DNA of 13,803 nt from Desulfuromusa sp. (GTDB lineage: Bacteria > Desulfobacterota > Desulfuromonadia > Desulfuromonadales > Geopsychrobacteraceae): assembly GCA_023145655.1 (NCBI GenBank), contig JAGLDI010000074.1:1-13803 (forward strand), given 5' to 3'. Below the pieces are notes generated by a model. The model was not told where the DNA came from and did no database searches. It was given only the letters and a program-made list of their open reading frames with translations. A program made the translations under genes and the position numbers. This document shows, one piece after another, positions 1-5,231 of this stretch (its first letter is position 1; each line of letters begins with the position of its first letter).

Positions 1-273
1 TTATCTGCAAATCAGACCGGCTTGGACAATATCCGCCTGCTCCAGCAAGCACAGGATTTATTCGAGTTGAAATGGGAAGAGTTAGGCGAAGGAAATTCCC
101 TGGTTGGTTTTAGTCTACGGCAACTTGATATCCGTCAGAACACCGGGGCTTCTGTTGTTGGAGTGCTGCGGGATGGAATTTTTACCGCTAACCCTTCTGC
201 TGATCTGGTTTTTCATGCAGGAGATCTGATTGCCACCATCGGTAACTCGCAGGAGGCGATTGAAAAAGCATAA
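1..273 (+). CDS. C-terminal end of a cation transporter/antiporter with a RCK_C (TrkA-C) domain (5' partial)
   Basis: The frame is open from the first base of the window to the TAA at 271-273, so this is the 3' end of a longer gene and the TTG at 22 need not be its start. The visible 90 residues resemble a TrkA-C/RCK_C domain: a hydrophobic pattern, then RQNTGASVVGVLRDG, then a stretch ending in HAGDLIATIG, typical of the small ligand-binding domain at the end of Kef/CPA2-type monovalent cation:proton antiporters and of Trk/potassium-channel gating subunits. Such domains sit in the cytoplasm and gate ion flux in response to nucleotides or other ligands. The membrane part is outside the window, so CPA2 antiporter versus channel or TrkA cannot be decided. 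It ends directly at a strong terminator. Confidence 0.75.
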   Translation, partial: LSANQTGLDNIRLLQQAQDLFELKWEELGEGNSLVGFSLRQLDIRQNTGASVVGVLRDGIFTANPSADLVFHAGDLIATIGNSQEAIEKA

Positions 274-310
274 TAAAAGGGCTGACGAGATACCCGGCAG
301 CCCTTTTATT
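272..310. terminator. Bidirectional intrinsic terminator
   Basis: A perfect 13-bp inverted repeat, AATAAAAGGGCTG (272-284) and CAGCCCTTTTATT (298-310), surrounds a 13-nt loop. It starts at the stop codon of the RCK_C gene and ends 25 bases before the stop of the minus-strand PxxKW gene. The GC core flanked by A-tracts on one side and T-tracts on the other gives a U-run in both directions, so it can stop both convergent transcripts. Confidence 0.85.
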
Positions 311-334
311 ATTTGATAAGTTTAGTTGACCTGC

Positions 335-619
335 TTATTTGCCAGCGGCAGCACGTTTCGCAGCTTTAAGCGGGTTGACTTTGACATCATCAGTCTTAAG
401 ATCAACTTTCTTGTGTGTAGCAAAGTTACATAGACCATTTGCCCACTTTGCTGCGGGATCAGGGTAGGCAGAACAGACATCACCGATACTCCCTTTAACA
501 ATCCGGTCGCAACCTTGACACTCTTCAACGACAATCTGGCAACTGCCACCTGGGGCAACACAACCAGACTTTTTCCAAAAACTACACTCGGTACCGGCAA
601 GAACTGTTTGGCACTGCAT
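335..619 (-). CDS. PxxKW family cysteine-rich protein
   Basis: This 94-aa protein has eight cysteines (C3, C12, C20, C27, C34, C37, C49, C64) and the family-naming P-A-A-K-W motif at residues 55-59, followed by a lysine-rich tail ending in AAKRAAAGK. Proteins of this type are annotated in anaerobic delta-proteobacterial lineages as 'PxxKW family cysteine-rich protein'; to my knowledge no function is established. The cysteine spacing suggests metal or Fe-S binding, or structural disulfides, but this is inference. No signal peptide or membrane segment is visible, so a cytoplasmic protein is likely. The ATG start is supported by a perfect AGGAGG ribosome-binding site (628-633 on the plus strand) 8 nt upstream and by a good promoter. 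It is a single-gene unit ending at the shared terminator at 272-310. Confidence 0.82.
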   Translation of the reverse strand: MQCQTVLAGTECSFWKKSGCVAPGGSCQIVVEECQGCDRIVKGSIGDVCSAYPDPAAKWANGLCNFATHKKVDLKTDDVKVNPLKAAKRAAAGK

Positions 620-666
620 ATTTTATTCCTCCTGAATTTATACTTTGTTCGAAATTAGAACACGTA

Positions 667-695
667 CTAATAGCGAATTTGGATTTTAGAGTCAA
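667..695 (-). promoter_or_regulatory. Candidate sigma-70 promoter of the PxxKW gene
   Basis: Reading the minus strand, TTGACT (695-690) is followed after exactly 17 nt by TATTAG (672-667). The -35 box matches consensus at 5 of 6 and the -10 at 4 of 6. Initiation would fall near 655-660, giving a leader of roughly 40 nt before the AGGAGG and the start codon. No experimental support. Confidence 0.5.
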
Positions 696-794
696 CGATT
701 TTTTGGTTAAGTTTTAATAAAATTGATTATGATTTCGCTTCAGCTCAAACTTTGACCCAATAGTCAGGTTTGGATAACGATTATTGGATATTGC

Positions 795-1943
795 TCATAT
801 TTTATGTTGGTTTTTTGTCAGTTTAAGAATGGCAATCGCAATCAGGATAATAACGGCAAGAGTATAAAGGGGAGTTGTGAAACTGCCAGTTTTATCGTAG
901 AAATATCCGGCAAACAGAGGCGCTACGGCTCCGGGGATATTGGCAGAGAACAACCATCCATAAATGGATCCAACTTTGTCTGCTCCCCAGATTCTGGCCA
1001 CTGATCCGGCATAAATCACCAGAACTCCGCCGTAGTTAAACCCGGCAATAGCGGCAAAAATCTGTAATCCCAGCGGTGAGGTGACAATGAAAGGGGAGGC
1101 AAATAACAGCAATGCCTGGGAGAGGAGATTAAGCTGTATGATACTACGGCTATCAAAACGGTCGAATATACCTCCCCATGCAACTCTGCCGATAGCGTTG
1201 GCAATGGCAAAAAATGAGACAGCACTGACTCCGGTCATCAGCGTTGCCGCTTTGTAGAATTCTTTGATATTGGCGTTGATGGCAAACCCGGCTGCCAGTC
1301 CGGTAAACATCGCAAAATAGAGAATGACAAAACGCTTATCGGTCAGCACCTCAAGAAAACCAAGCTTGATTGTGTCTGTTTTAGAAAAATTCGGTGGGTT
1401 TTGCATAAAAAACCCGGAAAAAACGATTAAAACCAGAAATACAATGCCAAAATAACCGAACAGGGTGAAAGGGGTTAAATCGAGTTTAAGCAGGTATCCG
1501 GCAACGGTACTGACCAGAGCGGCTCCGCCACCAAAGCCTGCTACTGCAACACCGGTGACCAGCCCCTTATTATTGGGGAACCATTTGATACAGGTGGAGA
1601 TGGGGACAATATAGGCGATTCCTGCCCCGATACCGGCAATAATACCGTTGCCAAGGATTGTATAGTTGAAATTATAAACCCCCAGTGATGACACAATCCA
1701 ACCGCTGCCAAATAAAATTCCACCACTGATGGCAGCAAGTCGGGGTCCGAATTTATCGACCAGGGTTCCGGAAAAAATCATCGTCAGCGGAAAGATAAAA
1801 TAAAACACTGAAAATGGGACCTGTGCCTGAGTTTGAGAAATCCCCATTAAAGATTTTAAGTTTTGAACGTAAACAGACCAGGAGTAGGTTGCCCCCAGGC
1901 AAAGTTGCATCAGTAGAGCCGAGAGGATAATCATTATGCGCAT
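795..1943 (-). CDS. MFS transporter, OFA (oxalate/formate antiporter) family
   Basis: A 382-aa polytopic membrane protein with about 12 hydrophobic segments, the usual size for the major facilitator superfamily. OFA-family hallmarks are the N-terminal QLCLGATYSWSVY (residues 13-25), the MFS loop between helices 2 and 3 (LVDKFGPR, 61-68), KWFPNNKGL (120-128) followed by a glycine-rich helix GFGGGAA, and the second-half loop equivalent GGIFDRFDSR. OFA members exchange or import small carboxylates such as oxalate/formate or lactate; the substrate here cannot be read from sequence. The ATG start is supported by GGAG 7 nt upstream (1951-1954) and by the N-terminal match to the family. It is transcribed alone, divergently from the YkgJ-type gene. 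No clear intrinsic terminator follows; only a weak imperfect hairpin at about 746-773 without a U-run is seen. Confidence 0.88.
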   Translation of the reverse strand: MRIMIILSALLMQLCLGATYSWSVYVQNLKSLMGISQTQAQVPFSVFYFIFPLTMIFSGTLVDKFGPRLAAISGGILFGSGWIVSSLGVYNFNYTILGNGIIAGIGAGIAYIVPISTCIKWFPNNKGLVTGVAVAGFGGGAALVSTVAGYLLKLDLTPFTLFGYFGIVFLVLIVFSGFFMQNPPNFSKTDTIKLGFLEVLTDKRFVILYFAMFTGLAAGFAINANIKEFYKAATLMTGVSAVSFFAIANAIGRVAWGGIFDRFDSRSIIQLNLLSQALLLFASPFIVTSPLGLQIFAAIAGFNYGGVLVIYAGSVARIWGADKVGSIYGWLFSANIPGAVAPLFAGYFYDKTGSFTTPLYTLAVIILIAIAILKLTKNQHKI

Positions 1944-1978
1944 CTAATTTCTCCCATATGGAAGGGTTCTGATGAATC

Positions 1979-2007
1979 AAATTATGTCTATTTTTGCATG
2001 TTGTCAA
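1979..2007 (-). promoter_or_regulatory. Candidate promoter of the OFA transporter gene
   Basis: On the minus strand a perfect TTGACA (2007-2002) is followed by TAATTT (1984-1979) at 17 nt or, overlapping it, CATAAT (1986-1981) at 15 nt. The leader to the ATG at 1943 would be about 30 nt and contains the GGAG ribosome-binding site. The -35 box overlaps that of the divergent promoter. Confidence 0.5.
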
Positions 2008-2031
2008 TAATCTGTTTTTTGTTACTATATT
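2001..2031 (+). promoter_or_regulatory. Candidate promoter of the YkgJ-type gene
   Basis: TTGTCA (2001-2006) is followed by TACTAT (2023-2028) at 16 nt or TATATT (2026-2031) at 19 nt. It is back-to-back with the transporter promoter, using the same TTGTCAA heptamer read from the other strand. Confidence 0.4.
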
Positions 2032-2077
2032 AAATCTGCAGCACAAGCAGATCAGAGAGTCAGGTGTGGATTTGAAG

Positions 2078-2365
2078 ATGGATGAGAAAAATCGGGTGTT
2101 GAATGATTCCCCAGGGTGGGAAGAGATCTGCGAACGCTGTGGTCGTTGTTGTTATGAAAAATATCAATACCAAGGGAAGATTTTTTATAGCGATACCCCA
2201 TGTGAGTACCTCAATACGACAACCAATCATTGTCAGATCTATGCACAACGTTCTGAAATCAACCCGGGATGTGTCCGTTTAACCCCTGAATTGGTGACTT
2301 CAGGGGTATTGCCGTCTGATTGTCCTTATGTGACACGGTTGAGCTGTGTGAAAAATGATGAGTGA
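2078..2365 (+). CDS. YkgJ family cysteine cluster protein
   Basis: A small 95-aa protein rich in cysteine. It opens with the CxxCGxCC cluster (ICERCGRCC; C18, C21, C24, C25) and continues with C42, C52, C65, C82 and C90, including the CxIY-type segment HCQIYAQRSEINPGC. This is the pattern of the YkgJ/UPF0153 family (putative zinc- or iron-sulfur-binding proteins), whose function is not established. The frame is open upstream to about 1994, but residues before this ATG do not resemble the family. The ATG at 2078 has AGGTG 11 nt upstream. A GTG at 2066 (four codons longer, GAGAG 6 nt upstream) is an alternative. No membrane segment is visible. Confidence 0.8.
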   Translation: MDEKNRVLNDSPGWEEICERCGRCCYEKYQYQGKIFYSDTPCEYLNTTTNHCQIYAQRSEINPGCVRLTPELVTSGVLPSDCPYVTRLSCVKNDE

Positions 2366-2396
2366 TTTTCGTGTGCTATGGTGTTTGATGTAAAAT

Positions 2397-2429
2397 AAAG
2401 ACATTCCACTCAGTAGAATGGCGGTCTTT
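2397..2429 (+). terminator. Weak hairpin downstream of the YkgJ-type gene
   Basis: AAAGACATTC (2397-2406) can pair with GAATG (2416-2420) and the outer TCTTT (2425-2429), leaving a bulge of GCGG. It lies 32 nt behind the YkgJ stop codon, a position fit for a terminator, but there is no U-run after it, so intrinsic termination is doubtful. Confidence 0.3.
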
Positions 2430-2572
2430 GCGTGTCTGCAGCTGTTGCGGTAAATGAGCAGAAACGACCGATATATAGGTTGTATAACCGCGTGCTATCG
2501 AGGGGATTTCGGCACTACCAGGGCCGGCAATTTGAAAGTTGTTTTTCTCATTTAGTTAGTTATTTTTTACTT

Positions 2573-2702
2573 GCAGAAGTATTCCTTTTGTCTTTTAATC
2601 AAGAGTATCAAAATGGCGTAGGAGGAAAGGGAAGACGGTGTGAATCCGTCACGGACCCGCCACTGTGAGTGGAGATTTTTTCTGCAAGTCAGATACTTTT
2701 CC
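2573..2702 (+). ncRNA. Cobalamin (adenosylcobalamin) riboswitch aptamer
   Basis: The conserved core of the class-I cobalamin aptamer is readable: GGGAA (2629-2633), then GGTG..AATCC (2637-2647) with its GACGG/CCGTC stem (2634-2638 with 2646-2650), then GGACCCGCCACTGTGA (2653-2668), then a B12-box-like CAAGTCAGATAC (2685-2696). A closing P1-type helix can form between AAGTAT (2577-2582) and ATACTT (2693-2698). It lies directly upstream of cobU and a terminator, so cobalamin binding most likely lowers transcription of the downstream cob operon. Exact 5' and 3' edges are estimated. Bases 2366-2572 upstream hold no recognisable gene, and I could not identify a convincing promoter in them. Confidence 0.9.
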
Positions 2703-2772
2703 TCTATTAAGCCACCCTGCCTGAACTTCGTGGAGTAAGAAACCCGGCAGATTTTTATGGATAATAAACGGT

Positions 2773-2808
2773 ATCCCGAAGCCTTTCATTGAGGTTTCGG
2801 GATTTTTT
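2773..2808 (+). terminator. Riboswitch-linked intrinsic terminator
   Basis: ATCCCGAAGCCT (2773-2784) pairs with AGGTTTCGGGAT (2792-2803) in a 12-bp stem with one G-U pair and a 7-nt loop, followed by a run of T (2803-2808). It lies between the aptamer and the cobU start, as expected for the OFF state of a transcription-attenuating cobalamin riboswitch. The upstream GAAACC (2739-2744) could pair with GGTTTC (2793-2798) of the 3' arm as an antiterminator; that pairing is a proposal. Confidence 0.88.
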
Positions 2809-2840
2809 AATTTCAGACTGCTTTTCTAGCGGATTTATTA

Positions 2841-3434
2841 ATGGTGAAATCAAAATCACACAGTTTGAGTCGATTGATTTATGTCAGCGGTGGGTGTCGT
2901 AGTGGTAAAAGTATCTATGCGCAAGAACTCGCAGAGAGTCTTCCCGGTCGTCGTGCTTATCTGGCAACCTGCCCGCAGATAGATGAGGAGATGGATCAGC
3001 GTATCGAGCGACATCAACAACAGCGTGAAAAAAAAGGGTGGGAAACGATTGAAGTTCCTCTCGAACTCAGTGCAGCAATTATACAGACAAAAGATTTTGA
3101 TGTTCTGTTGATCGATTGCCTGACCCTGTGGATTAATAATCTGCTTTATCAGGTGGAGCAGGATGGTGGCTCTCTGACCGAGCAACAGATTGGCGAGCGC
3201 TGTTGTGAACTTGTCAAGATCTGTCGTCAAAGGGGCCAGACAGTTATTTTTGTCACTAATGAATTGGGGCTTGGGTTGGTGCCGGCTGACCCCCTCTCGC
3301 GACATTATCGGGATTGTTTGGGACGGTGCAATCAAACGATTGCAAAACTGGCGGATGAAGCTGTTTTTATGGTCTCCGGTATCCCCCTTATTTTAAAAGA
3401 GCCAGGGAGTAATGAATGTGGATTTATTGAATAA
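2841..3434 (+). CDS. cobU: Bifunctional adenosylcobinamide kinase / adenosylcobinamide-phosphate guanylyltransferase
   Basis: This 197-aa cytoplasmic enzyme phosphorylates adenosylcobinamide and then transfers GMP to it, giving AdoCbi-GDP for CobS. The Walker A loop is GGCRSGKS (residues 17-24). The family motif RIERHQQQR (54-62) contains H58, which by alignment from memory corresponds to the guanylylated histidine of Salmonella CobU (H46). DCLTLWINNLL and a C-terminal RHYRDCLGRCNQ...AD segment also match the family, and the length is normal for CobU/CobP. The ATG start has only a weak GGA 7 nt upstream; a GTG follows directly. It is the first gene after the riboswitch and terminator, and it overlaps cobT by 23 nt. 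Confidence 0.95.
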   Translation: MVKSKSHSLSRLIYVSGGCRSGKSIYAQELAESLPGRRAYLATCPQIDEEMDQRIERHQQQREKKGWETIEVPLELSAAIIQTKDFDVLLIDCLTLWINNLLYQVEQDGGSLTEQQIGERCCELVKICRQRGQTVIFVTNELGLGLVPADPLSRHYRDCLGRCNQTIAKLADEAVFMVSGIPLILKEPGSNECGFIE

Positions 3435-4479
3435 AACCATTGCTGATATCAAGGGGCAAAGTGGCGCAGCTAGAACCCAGGCGAAAGTGCGACTGGATCA
3501 GCTGATCATGCCCCACTGGGCATTGGGGAAAATGATGGATCTGGCACTGGATCTGGCGGGGATCTGTAGCACTATTCATCCCACCGTCAAACGTAAAACT
3601 ATCGTTGTCATGGCCGGAGATCATGGAATCACCGAGGCGGGGGTGAGTCTTTTTCCCAAAGAGGTTACGGTGGAGATGGTCAGGGGTTTTGTCAATGGTT
3701 TTGCCGGGATCAATATTCTGGCGAAGCAGGCAGGTGCCACAGTTAAGATTGTCGATATGGGGGTTGCGGGAGACCTTTCTCAGTTGGCAAAAGGGGGCAA
3801 TATTATCGATCAAAAAATAGCTCCCGGAACCGCCAATTTTGCTGCAGGAGCAGCAATGAGTCGTGAGCAGGCGGTTCAAGCCCTTGAGGCCGGTATCTGT
3901 GTAGCGCAAGAGCTTGCAGATTCTACCGACCTGTTTGGTACCGGTGATATGGGGATCGGTAACACTTCGCCAAGTAGTGCGATGGTTGCAGCTTTTTGCC
4001 AATTGCCGATTGCAGAGGTGGTGGGGCGGGGAACCGGTTTGGATGATGCTCAATTGGCAAATAAGGTAGCGATACTGGAAAAGGCACTTGATCTCAATCA
4101 CCCTGATCCTGCTGACCCGATTGACGTATTGAGTAAAGTTGGTGGTTTTGAAATTGCTGGGATCGCCGGACTTGTCCTTGGTGTAGCAGCAGCAGGAAAA
4201 CCAATTGTCATTGATGGATTTATTTCTACTGCCGGGGCATTGCTGGCTGGTCGCCTGGCACCAAAAAGTAAAGACTATATGATTGCAGCACATCGCAGTG
4301 TCGAAAAGGGTCAGGTTGCAGCTCTTGCTGACTTGGGAAAAGAGCCATTGCTCGATTTGCAGTTTCGTCTGGGGGAAGGGACCGGTGCTGCTGTTGCGAT
4401 GAATCTGGTAGAAGGGGCTGTTGGTATTTTAACCGAGATGGCAACTTTCAGCGAAGCAGCTGTTTCTGAGGCAAAATGA
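3412..4479 (+). CDS. cobT: Nicotinate-nucleotide--dimethylbenzimidazole phosphoribosyltransferase
   Basis: A 355-aa cytoplasmic enzyme that transfers phosphoribose from nicotinate mononucleotide to the lower-ligand base, yielding the alpha-ribazole phosphate used by CobS. Typical segments are AGDHGITEAGVS (68-79), FGTGDMGIGNTSPSSAM in the middle, and RLGEGTGAAVAM near the end. E322 in the last matches the catalytic glutamate known from Salmonella CobT (E317). Length is normal. The ATG at 3412 lies only 2 nt after the AGGGAG ribosome-binding site (3404-3409). The in-frame GTG at 3418 has an 8-nt spacing and may be the true start, removing two residues. The start lies inside cobU and the stop overlaps cobS by ATGA. 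Confidence 0.95.
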   Translation: MNVDLLNKTIADIKGQSGAARTQAKVRLDQLIMPHWALGKMMDLALDLAGICSTIHPTVKRKTIVVMAGDHGITEAGVSLFPKEVTVEMVRGFVNGFAGINILAKQAGATVKIVDMGVAGDLSQLAKGGNIIDQKIAPGTANFAAGAAMSREQAVQALEAGICVAQELADSTDLFGTGDMGIGNTSPSSAMVAAFCQLPIAEVVGRGTGLDDAQLANKVAILEKALDLNHPDPADPIDVLSKVGGFEIAGIAGLVLGVAAAGKPIVIDGFISTAGALLAGRLAPKSKDYMIAAHRSVEKGQVAALADLGKEPLLDLQFRLGEGTGAAVAMNLVEGAVGILTEMATFSEAAVSEAK

Positions 4480-5231
4480 GCCTGAAACCATTTTTTTCTG
4501 CAGTTCGATTTCTCACTCTTATACCTGTTCCAGAGTCCTGGTGTGGTGATGATTCCGATTTTCACAAGAGCCCCGATTGGTATCCCGTGGTCGGGTTACT
4601 GATCGGGGTGATGCTGGTGGGTGTGGATCAGTTTTTCTGCTGGTTGTTGCCGGTTTCGGTTGCGAGTGTGCTGTTATTGCTGGTAATGATTGCTATTTCC
4701 GGTGCGCTCCATCTGGATGGACTCGCTGATAGTGCCGATGCTTTTTTTAGCAGTCGGGGACGGGAACAGATGCTGGTGATTATGAAGGACAGCCGCTCCG
4801 GACCAATGGGGGTGGCAGCGATTGTTCTGGTTCTGCTCCTCAAGCTGATGTTGTTGCTCTCTCTGCCCGCAGCCTGGCGGTGGCAGGCCATTATCCTGAT
4901 GCCTTTGGCAGGACGATGTGCGCTTCCTATTATCAGTGGCTGGCTCCCTTACGCCCGGAATGAAGGGACGGCGGCATTTATCTGCCACAATCTCAGCTGG
5001 TTCTGTTTGGGAATACCATTAGGGGTGTTTTTTTTCACTGCCTTATGGTTACTGGGTGGAAGCGGATTATTTCTCATTGCTGTTTTCGGTATCAGTTTAT
5101 GGCTATTGGGACTTTATAGCTTACATAAAATTGGTGGTTTTACCGGTGATACTTTAGGTGCAACTTGTGAGTTGATTGAACTGCTCCCTCCAATCAGTAT
5201 CGTTTGCCTTGCTCATCTGGGGGTAATGTGA
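4476..5231 (+). CDS. cobS: Adenosylcobinamide-GDP ribazoletransferase (cobalamin synthase)
   Basis: A 251-aa polytopic inner-membrane enzyme that joins AdoCbi-GDP with alpha-ribazole (phosphate), the last assembly step. The metal-binding and active-site motif is HLDGLADSADAFF (79-91), followed by MKDSRSGPMG (103-112), with several hydrophobic segments between residues 38-75 and 115-230 and a C-terminal GFTGDTLGATCELIE. The second motif residue set reads ADSADA where many homologues have ADTADG, a conservative change. The ATG overlaps the cobT stop as ATGA, with GAGG 4 nt upstream. The stop overlaps the next gene as GTGA. Both overlaps suggest coupled translation. Confidence 0.95.
   Translation: MSLKPFFSAVRFLTLIPVPESWCGDDSDFHKSPDWYPVVGLLIGVMLVGVDQFFCWLLPVSVASVLLLLVMIAISGALHLDGLADSADAFFSSRGREQMLVIMKDSRSGPMGVAAIVLVLLLKLMLLLSLPAAWRWQAIILMPLAGRCALPIISGWLPYARNEGTAAFICHNLSWFCLGIPLGVFFFTALWLLGGSGLFLIAVFGISLWLLGLYSLHKIGGFTGDTLGATCELIELLPPISIVCLAHLGVM

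Noticed and set aside
322..600. 92-codon minus-strand frame overlapping the PxxKW gene
   Set aside because: It lies in another frame of the same strand over a recognised family member that has a perfect ribosome-binding site.
746..773. Imperfect hairpin downstream of the OFA transporter gene as a terminator
   Set aside because: Only two short paired blocks (CAAAC/GTTTG, TGAC/GTCA) and no U-run on the minus-strand transcript; not enough to call.
1994..2077. N-terminal extension of the YkgJ-type protein from a TTG at 1994
   Set aside because: The added residues overlap the candidate promoters and show no family similarity; ATG 2078 or GTG 2066 is better placed.
2432..2668. 78-codon plus-strand frame between the YkgJ gene and cobU
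   Set aside because: Its second half is the cobalamin riboswitch core, its start lacks a ribosome-binding site, and the translation resembles no protein. It is best explained as non-coding leader.
2856..3335. 159-codon open frame on the minus strand opposite cobU
   Set aside because: Antisense to a clear cobU with intact motifs; low-complexity threonine/isoleucine-rich translation with no family resemblance.
3424..4293. 289-codon open frame on the minus strand opposite cobT
   Set aside because: It is antisense to a clear cobT, has an erratic composition (many Cys, His, Gln, Asn) and no recognisable domain; it is a codon-usage shadow.
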